A DNA stretch of 64,000 nt, from positions 8,146,769 to 8,210,768 of the forward strand of contig CM059624.1 of assembly GCA_030435675.1 (NCBI GenBank), read 5' to 3'. The position numbers and the translations under genes are program-made. How positions within the stretch are numbered: position 1 is the stretch's first letter; each line of letters opens with the position of its first letter. The notes under the pieces were generated by a model that saw only the letters and a program-made list of their open reading frames with translations, had not been told where the DNA came from and did not search any database. This stretch comes from Steinernema hermaphroditum (Eukaryota; Nematoda; Chromadorea; Rhabditida; Steinernematidae). Of the stretch, positions 33,738 to 44,705 are shown in pieces.

Positions 33738-35153
33738 TGGGCCACCCTATTTGTACATTCAATGTTAGTGCAATGAAGCACTTTTGTTTATTTTGTGTTT
33801 TTGGAGGCCACCTGTGCAAAGAACAGTCGGGTGGATAATCGATACGGTGGATGAAATGTAATACAGAAATTGATGTCGGTGGGAGCGGCAGCCATCTGCC
33901 CACTGAATGGCGCCGAAAGCGGAGGATTATTTCCGGCATTCACAAGTTGGTGCGATGTTTTTGTGATGTCGTTCTCGTTTGTCACCCATTGGCGAATCGA
34001 TTTTGAACGAAAGCTGTCAGCTTAATTGCGCTCCTCGGACGGTTCCCGGCGCGCATTACGCCTAACACTTTTAGGGTTTCCGGTTGGGATCGGCTCTCTG
34101 GCTTTAGCGGAGGGGAGAGCGGAGAACGGCGCCCTCTCAGGCCGGAAAGTGCTCGCGTGATTGATGACAGCAGGGAGCGAAGTGGCGACACGGCAGATGC
34201 TTGACATCCGCCGACGGCTAATTAGCATACAGGCGGCAATTCGGCAGATGTGCCGTCGGGCGGGATCGCCCTTCTTGGACTCAGGGGCCCGCGGGAAGCA
34301 CGCGGGGTGCGGTGGGAGGACAGTCCAGTGGATTCGAAGTTGGCTCTCCTGGACACTGCCCGCCAGCTGTCACTTGCGCCGCGAGCTCTTGGCCTGCATA
34401 TCGACATTTCAGTCTGTCACCCCGAGGACCCTGCAGGAAGCGCTCGACTCCCGAGGCGCGTGGCTTCTGGATCCGGCGACTCGCGTCCCCTCATTTGGGC
34501 TGACCGCCGCGAGAGCGATAAGTCTGTGAGGCGATCAATGCTGACAGAACCATGATTCGTCAGCGTCGTTCACCGGGGGCCAGCGGACGCGGCTATCTCT
34601 TTCCCTGCCACGCGGCGCCGGTTCCCAAAAGCAGAACAGGGCAGCTAAGGGTGCGTTATACATGCACGACCGTGGCCGCCGCCCCGATGATTTCCGTGTG
34701 GGGGCAGTCGTTTGTTTATTCCCTAAAAGTCTCTGCTTTGTCTCCAGTGGCGTCGGTGGTTCATCTTTAAAGGCCCTTCAGGGAAGCCTTTCCGAAACGG
34801 CGCTGTGCCCTAAAAGGCTTCCCGCTGATAGTTTGAACTTCTGGAACGTCATCCCAGAGACCCTTCCTGCCGCTTTTAGGACTGTTGGCGGGCATTGACG
34901 GCAGCCGACGTGGCCCCTCCGTCGTAATCGATTCCCATTTGAATTGGGAAAGTTTGTGTGGTCTTATCGGAAAGCGCATCTCCGTTTATTGCTCATCCAG
35001 CTACGCGCGCTTTCGGAGAATCCCCTCTAGGCGCCACCCTCAGTTGGCCTTTGGACATTTGAGCCGTCGGCCCTCAAGGACTTCCCGCGCGTCCTCGGTT
35101 GCCGAGAAGTCATGTTTTTCCACACTCTCCGCCTCGCTTCAGTGTACAATGCA
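33738..35153. other. GC-rich gene-free block upstream of FUT8
   Basis: About 1.4 kb. Its first 100 bp is presumably the 3' UTR of the methyltransferase gene. The rest is GC-rich with isolated AT-rich cores such as CTAATTAGCA at 34218-34227. No exon or repeat is convincing. Likely FUT8 promoter and regulatory sequence. Confidence 0.35.
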
Positions 35154-35157
35154 ATGA
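35149..35157 (+). promoter_or_regulatory. Minimal upstream ORF overlapping the FUT8 start codon
   Basis: ATG-CAA-TGA at 35149-35157 shares bases with the FUT8 ATG at 35154-35156 (ATGA overlap). It lies between the probable trans-splice acceptor TTCAG (ending near 35141) and the main start, so it would be retained in the mature mRNA. Confidence 0.5.
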
Positions 35158-38100
35158 GACCGGAAGCACGGTTCTCCATTCGGCTTCTCGTCTCCGTCGC
35201 CATTGCTCTCTGGGTGTTCGTCCTCTTCTACATCGCCTCCTTCGGTCTTACCGTACCCTCTAGAGGTAGGTACCCCTCGCCGCCCTTTTAAACCCCGTCC
35301 AGATGCCGTGGCTGTCGACGCTTCCAAAGCCGCTCACGAGGCGCTCGTCCAGAAGCTTGAGAGAGCGATCGAGGACATCGACAAGCTCCGGCAGCAGAAC
35401 GCCGAGCTCCGGAAGCTCGCGGAGGAGCAGAAGTCGCTCATCTGGCGTTCACAGAACGAACTGAAGCGGCAGAGGGAGAACACCCCTGCGTCTCGGACCA
35501 GGGAAGACGGAAAGGATTTCGAAAGTTTGTACTCCAAGGAGCACGAGGCATGTGGAGCGCCCAGGAAGGTTACGGTAGTCGGTTCAGGTTATGCGCAGAG
35601 AGATCGACAACGGCATCCGCGAGCTCTACTTCTATCTTCTCGACCAGTCGGAGAACAAGCAACTCAACTTGGGCAAAGTCGGCAAACACGCAGTCGACCA
35701 GGTTCGCCCTCCATGTCCCTCAAGGAAGTACTTCTGTCCTCTAGGCAATGTCCCTTCTCGCACTGTCGGCCAATTTCTCCTACGTGGACGACTCCGAACG
35801 CTGGAGGGTGCGCTCTCTCGCGAATCTCACGAACCGTATCCAAATGGCGATCGATAGGCGTCAGAACCCCGAGAACTGCTCGAAGGCTAGGTACACTTCT
35901 CCCGGATGGAGTGTAGTCTTAGGGCGGCGTTTCAGGATTCTCGTCGCGAATCTGAACAAAGGATGTGGATTCGGCTGTCAACTGCACCACATCGCCTACG
36001 CCTTTGTCACCGCTTTCGGTTCGTCATTTCCTAAAATCTTTCGCTTCTTTCCAAGTAAAAGCTCCAAAAAGATGCTCAAAGCCGAAACCCATGTTGCCAC
36101 AAAAGCTCATCTTCGCCTCCGAAAGCAGTTCTCCTTTAGGCACCGGCCGCGCCCTGATTCTCCAAGAGGACGGCAAGGAGTGGAGGTACTCGGAGAAGGG
36201 CTGGAGCTCGGTCTTCCACCCCGTCAGTCGGTGTTCCTACCGGGAGGCGCTGGCCGGAGAGCGCGTGGCGCAGTGGGAGTCACAGGAGAAGAACGCGAAG
36301 GACCGCGTCGTCTTCCTCCCCATCGTCGATGGCCTCGGCGGACGCCCTCCTTACCTTCCGCTCTCCTTTCCCCGTCAAACCGCCGACGAAATGCTGAAAC
36401 TGCACTCGAACCCTCCGGTCTTCTTCATCTCCCAGGTACCGTAGCTGTCACAGACTGCTCGCACAGCGACCCATTCAGTTCATTTGGTATCTAATGCGAA
36501 GCTCCGAGGACCTTGACAAGGCCCTCGTGGAGGCGTCGAAGAAGATCCCCTTTGACAAAGGTTGGTTTATTCACAGAGCTACTTTCGGACTGAACAGCAT
36601 GGATATGGGGATGCCGACGGATAGGGATGCTTATGAGCGAAAAAGAAGAGCCAGAAGAAGAGCGCCTCCGGTGGCCAAGAAGCTGAGGCTGCTTGAGGAA
36701 GCACCGTTGCACCATCGCGTGTGGCACGTGTAGCACTGACCGTACCCCTGGCGGCCCTGGCACTCCGCCTGCATGGTTTCGCATCTCGATCGGGGATCCT
36801 GCAGGTCAAGGCATCCCTTCTGAATGTAGAACTCTGAAAACGGAGCTTCTTATGGGGCACCTGGGGGAGACGTACGTGGGCCGGCACAGACGAACTTATA
36901 GCAGCTGAATGCCTGGGCGCCACACGTCATTGGGGTGCCGTAGCTGTAGTAGTTACCGTAGCCCTGGCCGTAGCTGGGCTGACCGCCCGTAGGGGGGGCT
37001 CCCATGGCGTAGCATTCAACGCCCTCTGAAGGAGAGAAGAAGGTTAGAGGACGGGGAGTGATACGTGACTCACGCGAAGAGACGATCATGAAATTGAGGG
37101 AGAGGAGGAAGGCCACGATGGCGGCGCTGAAGGCGAGCTGCATTACGAGTGGACAAGGGAACGTCAGGTGGCAACCGGCCAGCGGTGAGGAGAACGGCGA
37201 TGTGGCTGGACAGCGTTACCAAGAGCGCGTTGTAACCAGCGTGAATGCTTGATTCGGGCCTCCATTGGAGTTGCCATGGCGCGGGAGACGATTGGAAAAT
37301 CACCTCTCCAGGGCCGAACCTGTGTAGCCGGCGTTCGTAGTCCTTGGGCGTTCAAAGATCGGCACTTCCACATCCATCCCTTTCAGGTCCCGTGGTCGGA
37401 CTCCAGATCCGCAGAACGGACAAGATCGGGACCGAGGCCGCCTTCCACAGCCTCGCCGAGTACATGAAGTGGACAGAGCACTGGTTCCATATCGAGGCTC
37501 TCCGGAGAGGGGCCCCGCTCCAGAAGCGCATCTTCATCGCCACCGACGACCCCTCCGCGGTGAAGGAGGCGAAGGAGAAGTACCCAGACTACGAGGTCTA
37601 CGCCGACGTCGCCATCGCCAACACAGCGCAGATGGCGAATCGCTACACCGACGCCTCTCTTCTCGGGGTGATTACCGACATTCGGATGCTCTCCCAGTGC
37701 GAGTACCTCGTCTGCACCTTCAGCAGTCAGGTTGGCACGAGGCTTGGGGACCATAAGGGATACGGTGTTTAGGTGTGCCGCATGGGGTACGAACTGATGC
37801 AGGTGCTCAGAGGCGACGCCGGGGAGAGATTCCACTCGCTGGACGACCTCTACTACTACGGCGGACAGCACGGTACCCAGAAGACCCTCAGTCTGCCCTT
37901 ACCTAACTGCTTTAGCGCACGAGCAAGTGGCCGTCGAGTCGTATAAGTGGGAGTCTCCGGGCGAAATCGATGTCCAAGTCGGCGACACGATCGGCGTCGG
38001 TAAGTGCCCCTTCCAGAGGACTCCTCGAACCTTGTTTTGCAGCCGGTAACCACTGGAACGGTTTCTCGAAAGGGACAAACCGACGAACGGGTCAGGTTGG

Positions 38101-38161
38101 GCTCTATCCCAGCTACAAAGTCAGGGAAAAGTGGCGCATCGTGGACTTCCCGACGATCTAA
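35154..38161 (+). CDS. fut-8: Alpha-1,6-fucosyltransferase (FUT8)
   Basis: About ten exons, roughly 600 residues, TAA at 38159-38161. It is a type II Golgi protein: short cytosolic [10 protein letters not shown], membrane helix [20 protein letters not shown], then a coiled stem ([20 protein letters not shown]). The catalytic domain has [19 protein letters not shown] and [20 protein letters not shown]; the R-R-x-D-K loop binds GDP-fucose. [20 protein letters not shown] and [12 protein letters not shown] follow. The C-terminal SH3-like domain is present ([25 protein letters not shown]). FUT8 adds core fucose to the innermost GlcNAc of N-glycans. A two-codon upstream ORF (ATG at 35149) overlaps the start. 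The 826-bp intron 36561-37386 holds an antisense gene. Confidence 0.9.
36631..37143 (-). CDS. Ly6/uPAR-like GPI-anchored secreted protein, nested in a FUT8 intron
   Basis: Exons 37143-37074, 37025-36876 and 36833-36631 sum to 423 nt (140 residues). The N-terminal signal peptide is [18 protein letters not shown]. The mature part starts VECYAM and carries a Gly/Tyr-rich insert ([12 protein letters not shown]). The cysteine pattern is [26 protein letters not shown] and a final [10 protein letters not shown]; the closing C-N is typical of three-finger Ly6 domains. The C-terminus [17 protein letters not shown] is a GPI-attachment signal. Such proteins act at the cell surface, often as modulators of receptors or channels. 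It lies wholly inside FUT8 intron 36561-37386 on the opposite strand. The family is clear; the partner is unknown. Confidence 0.75.
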
Positions 38162-38708
38162 GCGTGCCTTCGATTCTACTACGTGCTTCAACTCTTCACG
38201 GGTCTTCTCATTCATCGTTTCTATTGCTCACTCGCTCTTTTTCGACATGCCAGATCAGAGTTTTAAGTGCTTGGTTGTTGCTGTCGCTCATGCCGGACAC
38301 CTTCTAGTCAATTCGTTGTTGTAGTTCCCGATCTGAACTGAAAAACATTTTATCCGAGAGATCTAATAAATTATTTATGTGCGCCTGGTCGCTAAGCGCC
38401 CCGAGGAGCCATCTCCTCTGGCACTTCGAATCGCTTCCCTGCGGGAAAGGAGACCAAAATGCGGAAAACCCTCAGTAAACGACTACCGTGAAAGCACCGG
38501 TACTTCCGCTGATCTAGGATCGCCTCAGATTGGTCTCGACACGAACGGCCTGGGCATCTCGAATAGGTTATGATGTGCTTCTTTTTCGATCGAATTTCGA
38601 GTTCTTCGAGCGTCGCTTCGTTCGCATCTGTTCCCGAGTGATTCTCGCGCCATTTCGGGGCCCATCTTGAATTCGTTAATGTTGAGTCGTTTCAGATCAC
38701 CTGTAGTC
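38162..38708. other. FUT8 3' UTR and RBM42 leader
   Basis: About 550 bp. An AATAAATTA at 38363-38371 is a likely polyadenylation signal for FUT8. TTTCAG ends at about 38695, 13 bases before the RBM42 ATG, giving a leader splice acceptor. Nothing else was recognised. Confidence 0.45.
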
Positions 38709-39561
38709 ATGAAGCGCTCCCTGGACGATGAGCTGGCGCTCTTCGAAAGCGAGCTGAACGACATGGATTCCAATGGATCTTCGGGACAGGCGTCTTCAAG
38801 TTATACGGCAGTTCCTGCAAAGCGTCCAACTGGGCCCATGGCCGGACCGTTCATTCCACCAAGTCATATCTCGGCGGCGGCAGCTGGAGCCACGATGGTT
38901 GTCCCTCCGCTGCTGAAGAATTCGGCCGGAGTCATCGAATCTGCACCTACTCTATATAAGTCGGGGGACGAGCGTTCAGTTTCAGCCTTGAACGTGGCCT
39001 CCTCGTCTTCCGCAGATAGTGGCTTCAAGACCATGGCTTTGCCCTCTGACGTTGAGATGTTAGCCGCGAAGAAGCAGGCGACGAAGGCTCTGCAGAACAG
39101 CTACCTCGGACAGGTCATGCGAGGTGAGAAGAAAATGAAACGTTTTGTCAGAACTGGTGGTGGTCAGACTTGGGAAGATCCTTCGTTGGCTGAGTGGGAT
39201 CCGAACGACTTTCGAATTTTCTGTGGTGACCTTGGCAATGAAGTGTCTGACGAACTTCTGGCTAAAGCATTCCGCAAATACCCTAGTTTCCAGAAGGCAA
39301 AGGTAATCGTGATATCTGGTTCAGCGTGACTCTTTATTATTCCTGTTCTAGGTTGTCCGAGATCATAGAACGAACAAGTCAAAGGGATACGGTTTCGTCT
39401 CCTTCAGACTGCAAGAAGATTTCGTGAGTGCCATCCGTGAAATGGATGGAAAATACGTGGGAAACCGGCCAATAAAACTGCGCAAAAGTCAGTGGAAAGA
39501 TCGCAACATGGAAGTGGTGCGCAAAAAGCAAAAGCAGAAGGAAAAGCTCGGCCTTGTTTAA
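38709..39561 (+). CDS. rbm-42: RNA-binding protein RBM42 (single RRM)
   Basis: Two exons (38709-39302, 39352-39561) give 267 residues. The C-terminal RRM is diagnostic: WEDPSLAEWDPNDFRIFCGD, LGNEVSDELLAKAFRKYPSF, the RNP1-like KGYGFVSFRLQEDF, then KYVGNRPIKLRKSQWKDRN and KKQKQKEKLGLV at the end. RBM42 binds hnRNP K and associates with the U4/U6.U5 tri-snRNP. The N-terminus begins MKRSLDDELALFESELN; an ALFE-type motif near the N-terminus is also usual in RBM42. The first 45 residues strongly resemble the N-terminus of TAF10 in this window. The protein is shorter than vertebrate RBM42 because the alanine/proline-rich middle is reduced. Confidence 0.88.
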
Positions 39562-40457
39562 ACTATTGTCCTTGATTCGTTTGTGGTGTTCGTACAGTGA
39601 ATTAAATAGGAGCGTGACTTCGGAGTTCCTTTTCATTCATGTTTTCAGATTCCTAGATCTGAGACGAGAGTCGAGAATCGAGAGTGGGACAACCGACATA
39701 CGGAAAAACGGAGGAAATCTTATTTCTTTTTCGAATTCTACCTTTTAGTCTATCATTTTCCAACAATTTAGGCAAAGAGACAGGCAGGTTACACGATTTA
39801 CACGATTTATATTCCCGTATCAAAATCGAAACAGACAGGCAGTTTTTCAGGAAAATCTAGCTAAGCAGGACTAAATTAAGAATCGAACCAAGAATCGCCA
39901 CTCACCATCGTGTTCAGCAACCTCGAAAACATGGCCACAGAATTTTCAGATCTTTTAAAAAACTTTTTTCCTCCATGACCGGGTCCCTTTAAGTCATGAA
40001 ACATGTATCCACCAGGTAGAAAATGAGTGATTCAGCTTAACAGTCATGTATTTAATCCGGTTTCATGTAGTACTCAATGCAATTTACGTGTAACTCGTCA
40101 AATTGTTGTGTAAAAACTGAGGTTTATTTTCTGGAAGTGTTCCTGATAGAGTGAACGGACGAAACGAGCTTATATGTACTGAACTCGATGCAGACAGTGA
40201 TGACGAGAAAACGGTAGTAACTAGGAAAACCGTCCATACAGTGTTCGCATAGCAAAATTTCAGAATTTTCGTGGTAGGACCAAGGCTACTCTCGTCTCGC
40301 CACTCTCGGCCATTTGTCGAGAGGCCAAAAACAGAGGCCGAGAGTCGAGGGTCGAGGGTCGAGAGTCGAGAGTGTACACAGCCCTGGTGAGTACTGTGGT
40401 TTCGTCCAGTTGCGTTTGTTCCAGACACGTGCGTGCAGACAGTAGTCTAGCTTTGAG
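39562..40457. other. Intergenic region with GTCGAGA short repeats
   Basis: About 900 bp. Two clusters of a GTCGAGA/GTCGAGG heptamer occur, weak near 39660-39690 and stronger at 40338-40373. TTTTCGTGGTAGGACCA at 40264-40280 shares TTTCGTGGTAGGAC with the fold-back array at 7006-7019. No gene was recognised. Confidence 0.4.
40338..40373 (+). repeat. Tandem heptamer repeat (GTCGAGR)n
   Basis: At least four consecutive GTCGAG(A/G) units. A shorter related run occurs near 39665. Non-coding. Confidence 0.7.
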
Positions 40458-41021
40458 ATGGTTTTGCATGCAGGTTGCGGCGCCTGGTTGCTGAGCGGTC
40501 GGGCTGTGATGAAGTCCCGTTGTAGCGATTGCTCCGGTTCGTTCCCTGTTTCGTTCACTTTGTTATACTGCTTTTCAGGTGTTGTGAAGGGCGAAGCTGT
40601 GATGTTCGGCGATCGTCTCCTCCACCCAAATCACTTCCGGTGTTCTGTGTGCCAGCTTACTATCAAAAGTTTCTTTTTTTGCGATGAGGGCCAGAAGCCT
40701 ACGTGCCACGCTTGTTGGAAACAAAGGAATCCAAAGTGTAAAAGTGAGCTTCAGATGATTGCTGCTTACTTTTTTTCTGTTTTCAGAGTGCCAGCGATTT
40801 GTCAGTGAGACATATATTTCTGCGATGAATCACAACTGGCACCTTGGCTGTTTCCTCTGTACCGTATGTGCGAAACCGTTTCCAGGTTGGTTCCTGATAT
40901 TGAGCGATTTAGATTATCGCCCTTTCGTTTTGTAGGTGGAAGGTTCGTTGAGTATCATGGGAAACCTTACGATTTGGACTGTTACTGGGGACTACAGTTG
41001 AGGAAGTTCATCAATCTATAG
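40458..41021 (+). CDS. LIM-domain protein with two LIM domains
   Basis: Four coding exons; TAG at 41019-41021. Two zinc-binding LIM modules in tandem. The first has CSDC, then HPNHFRCSVC, FFFCDEGQ and CHACW. The second is KKCQRFVSE, HNWHLGCFLCTVCAKPF and KPYDLDCYWG. Each keeps the C-x2-C, H-x2-C-x2-C and C-x2-C spacing. The total is about 145 residues from the ATG at 40509; an in-frame ATG at 40458 would add 17. LIM domains bind protein partners and often act at adhesions or in the nucleus. No homeodomain, PDZ or other domain is present, so the subfamily is open. Polyadenylation signal AATAAA is at 41034-41039. Confidence 0.8.
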
Positions 41022-41182
41022 TTCGTTATTATACAATAAAGCACATGTGGTTGTTTTTGGTTTTGTTTGTTAAAAAAACACATTCTTTGCAAAGAGAAAC
41101 GATGTACAGAAGCTACATAGTGATATCTACATATATTTACAGGAGGGAGTATTTTTGCTCTCTGGATATCTTTGTGACTCCA

Positions 41183-42458
41183 TCACTTTTTCGAGGTGTC
41201 CGACGTAACCGACGCACGGCTACTCCCTGAAAAAGAACACTTTGCAGCTTGCTCTTTAACATTTGATTACCAGGACGAAATTGGCGTGTTTCCCAGATGT
41301 CAACGAATTTGCTCACTAGCAAGCTCTCCCTACCCCTGGAGCTCGACTGGGTCCGTTCAGAAGATTCACCGTTGACCATCCGTGGTGTAAGTTGCGAAGT
41401 GCTTCCACCGTTGTTTTTACGGAGCTCCACTTTAAGAGGCGTCTTCTTAGGAGGGATTGGGATGCTCGTCTCGCGAGTAACCCTCAGAGAAGAGAACTGA
41501 AAGTTTGCCTAGTTTCTCGGACACTCCTGGTCGACTGACCTTCTCGACGACTGTCTTTACCGTTTTCGGTTTTGCGGGCTTAGGAAGAACCGCTTTCTTG
41601 ACGGCATCGGGCGCCTGGTGCACCGTCGGTTTCTGCGGAGTCGAGGGATGTTCCGCGTTGGGGTTCTTCATCTTGTGGTGGATGAGGTCGACGGCCAAGT
41701 GGGTCACCTCTCCGTTGGGTTGTCTTCTCTCCGTGCTTTCTTCTTCGATCTTCTCGATCACAGCAACAGAGAAGCGTTTGGGAGCGTTCAAACGTCTTTT
41801 GAGTTCCTGAAAGCGTCGTTCGCGAAGTCCCGGTGGAGACAAAACAAAGGAACAGAAGTGAGTAATGGGATCGCCACAGAAAAGTTTCCCTCGGGGGCTC
41901 ACCTCCATGATGTCGTTCTTCTGGTTCTCCCCACCGAAAACACTTTTTGAGCGCTCGCGGTACCTCGCTCTGGCGATGCTGGAGGCGTCGAATTTATTTG
42001 CCTTCAGGGCGCCGACGTCCAGAGGAGGCGGAGGAGGCACTCGAGGAAGAGGAGGGAAGTTGACTGCGGAGAGGCCCAAGGGGGGAGTGGAGGGGGTCGT
42101 CGAGAGAGTGGACGGCGACAGAGCGGGCTTCTCCCTCTCCTCTTCGTCTTCGGGGGATCCGATGAATCCGAGGGTCTTTCGCCGCTGCACGAGGCGATTC
42201 TGAATAATCCTCTTGAGGCACGGATCGTCCCACAAAACTCACGCATAATTCATCCATGACGTCGTCTCGGGAGACCTCCTTGGGCGCTCTCGACTTCTGC
42301 CCCTTCAAGAAGACGATCCTCGGATTTGTCTTGAGAAAGGAGACCGAGGGGGGCGGCGGCGGACAGGCCAGTGAAGCCGATCGCTGCCGGAGGGGCCTCG
42401 GGGAGGATGACCGGGATCGGTCCTCTCCGTTGGAGGGGACGAGGGTGTGCAGAGGCAT
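41183..42458 (-). CDS. Unrecognised proline/serine-rich basic protein
   Basis: At least five exons from ATG 42458 (MPLHTLVPSNGEDRSR) to TGA at 41183-41185. A terminal 44-nt intron (GTAATC to TTTTTCAG) is assumed; if it is retained the frame runs on to about 41137. The sequence is low in complexity: LACPPPPPSVSFLKTNPR, a proline-rich PPLPRVPPPPPLDVGALK, then helical ELKRRLNAPKRFSVAVIEKI and KTVKTVVEK. The C-terminal part has LLVSKFVDIWETRQFRPG. There is no membrane segment or signal peptide. The poly-proline stretches could bind profilin, SH3 or EVH1 domains, but no named family is recognised. Splice-frame consistency across exons is the main support. Confidence 0.55.
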
Positions 42459-42632
42459 TAGAAGACAATATTTATCGATTGAAGGGTTACGGTAGTACAA
42501 TTAAGGGCTATGATGTGGTGGAAACGGTACACTGAGGAGCCGGAGGATGAAGGACAGGGAGCGCCTAGCATGTGATGAGTCGGCGAAGAGAGGCGAAGAT
42601 GAGGCGAGGAGCTGAGTCACGGCGTCCCGCAA

Positions 42633-43066
42633 TCAGAGTTCGAAGCATTTGAGGCAATGATCTCCGCGGAAGCTGAGGCACTTGTGGCAATTCGAATTGC
42701 GGCGGGTCTGCAACGCCGAAATCACCTGCGGATCACGATCGATCGCCTTTTCTGGTTCTTGAGGCAAAGAGGCACTCGAGGTGAGTTAATCCGCTGTTTT
42801 TCCCCAATTGCGCCCCCGAACTCACCCTCTCCTTCAGCGAATCGCAGTACCAGTGGCACTCGAGCATCCACTCCTTGCACGTCGTCAGAAAGCAGCTAGC
42901 CACCATCTCGTCCAGCTGCAAAGCTCAGAAGGACGTCTTCGGTTGCACCTACCTCGCTGAGGCTCTTCTGCGGCTGTTGGCCGTAGTAGCCTCCGGGCGG
43001 ACTCTGGGCCACGCTGGAAGCCAAGAAGAAGAGGCACACCAACAAAAGGGGCACCGGTCTCGGCAT
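42633..43066 (-). CDS. Small secreted cysteine-containing protein
   Basis: ATG at 43066 opens a clear signal peptide, MPRPVPLLLVCLFFLASSVA, followed by QSPPGGYYGQQPQ. After an intron ending TTTGCAG, the second exon reads LDEMVASCFLTTCKEWMLEC and HWYCDSLKER. A probable last exon has CHKCLSFRGDHCLKCFEL and TGA at 42633-42635. The phase between the second and last exons is not resolved; another joining gives a cysteine-poor end. Four cysteines in the second exon suggest an extracellular disulphide-bonded peptide. The family is not recognised. Confidence 0.5.
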
Positions 43067-43587
43067 TGAATCGTACAGTTGGCTGTCGAGAACGCGTCGA
43101 GATCCCCTCGGCGCGCGCGATTTCGGACGCCGAGTGACCTAGAGATCCCGCGAACACCCCTAATTTGCATATTACATCTAGAGTTGTTGTCTTAGTGCGC
43201 AATGACACATCAGACGCGTATTGTACTTCAAAGAGACACACGGTGTTCAGGAATATGTCCTCGGAGATCAGGGCCATATCTACACCAAAGGGAGATCTAA
43301 TGACGGTCACCAACACATTTCAAGTGATACGATAAACAAACATCGCTGCAACCGCTCTATGACTACTTCCTCTCCAATTAACCCGCTGGCGGCGTACAGA
43401 ATTTTTAAGTCTTCAGATTGTTTGTTTTCCCAATAAACGCCTCGCGATTGCCAAGTGATTCACCTCCAACCTTTCGCCTCCAGTTTGCGCAGCACGGATT
43501 GGCGCCGTGTCAATCAAAGTGTTTATTTAATCGCCTTCACGCACTCTATAAAATCCTCTGATTTCTTCCTCTCAGTCGATTCGCGAC
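43067..43587. other. Intergenic region; divergent promoters
   Basis: About 520 bp between divergent starts. CACCCCTAATTTGCATA at 43155-43171 is a perfect 17-base match to 20543-20559. A TATA box for the right-hand gene is annotated separately. Confidence 0.4.
43546..43553 (+). promoter_or_regulatory. TATA box of pepsin-inhibitor-like gene 1
   Basis: CTATAAAA, 35 bases upstream of the ATG at 43588. The paralogue at 47286 has the same octamer at nearly the same distance, which supports a functional core promoter with a very short leader. Confidence 0.65.
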
Positions 43588-44186
43588 ATGATCCTCTCTG
43601 TAGTTCTCCTGATTCCCGCTACCGTACTCCTCTGTCACGCGCAGGACTACACCAACACCGGCCAGTGGATACCTCCGCGTGCCTCAACAGGGAGTCCCTT
43701 CAACAGGCAACGGCTTCTGGATCACCAAAACGCAACCTTCAGTGGACAGTCACTCGATGAAATCGAATTCATAAACGGAGACTGTGTCTACTGGGTGAGT
43801 TCCATTAGGTGAGGATTACGGTATGTATTCTGGCCTTTTTCAGATGGGTGAGCTCAACGATAACGGAGCGAAAAGGAATTTGACGGAGGTTGAGAAGCAG
43901 CAGCTGCTCGAGTATCTCCAGGAGATGGACTCCTACGCACAGAATCTGGATAGAGGAGTAAGCTCGGCTGTTGTATCACTTTCTACGCGTCATTCAGATA
44001 TTCCAAGTGCTGCGCGACTTTTTCTCTTACTGGTCCTCCCAAAACGATGACGTTCAGAATGCTCCAAGTTCCCAGAACCAGCAGAGCAATGGCTACTCTC
44101 TGAAACGTCAAAATCCAGAGGGAAATTCCCAGTCTCCCTATATGGGCACTTTCCCCAACGTCCCGTGTTTTTGCAAATCCTGTTAA
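43588..44186 (+). CDS. Secreted pepsin-inhibitor-3-like protein, copy 1
   Basis: Exons 43588-43794, 43844-43957 and 43998-44186 sum to 510 nt (169 residues). The signal peptide is MILSVVLLIPATVLLCHA. The core EFINGDCVYWMGELNDNGAK, then RNLTEVEKQQLLEYLQEMDS, matches the nematode pepsin-inhibitor-3 repeat: G-C-x-V-x-x-G-x-L-x-x-N-G, then R-x-L-T and an E-rich helix. It ends NVPCFCKSC, as that domain often ends in a P-x-F-C segment. Founding members from Ascaris inhibit aspartic proteases, while free-living worms have many of unknown role. A paralogue of similar organisation is at 47286-47950. Confidence 0.7.
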
Positions 44187-44530
44187 AACCTGCACTATGC
44201 TTACTGTTACGTTATGCCGGTACTATCTTAGGAGCAAATACATACCATAAACACAGCTTCGGGATCTTTCTTTTTCGAAGGTTCCCTAGAGGTCAAGGGA
44301 TTGAAAGACAGAATCCGATTAAGTGTCATAGAAAGGGGAATAGGTTCCAAAAGTGAAAATGACGATTAGCTCAAGTGAAACGGTTGTTTTCTTTACCAGG
44401 CTATGAGGTGCTATGGCACACCCACACCACAGGAGATCGTTTCAGAGAATAAGAAGATTCATTCGAAGATTTTTCCAAAGTTAGTCACCGCTGAAGGCTG
44501 AACCCTTTTGTACTTTTATCACCGTCGGCT

Positions 44531-44705
44531 CTCTCTCTGAGGCTGTCTGAGCCGAATGAGTTGAGTGAGAGGTCGTTCTCGGCAGTCGTTGTTGGTGCAA
44601 TGATCGCCCCGGCTCCCAGAAGGCCTGGAACACCAGGGAGCCGTAGTTCCACCGTCTTGCCAAGAAGTTAGTCACTGCCGCCCGACTCCACCCGCGCCGC
44701 CAGAG
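44531..44705 (+). pseudogene. Relic of the dispersed gene family (copy 2, left part)
   Basis: The first 81 bp (44531-44611) match 7461-7541 with about six differences. A weaker match continues through CCAAGAAG and CGCGCCGCC. The homology then breaks at the fold-back elements (44772-46397) and appears to resume at 46410-46728. Confidence 0.5.
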
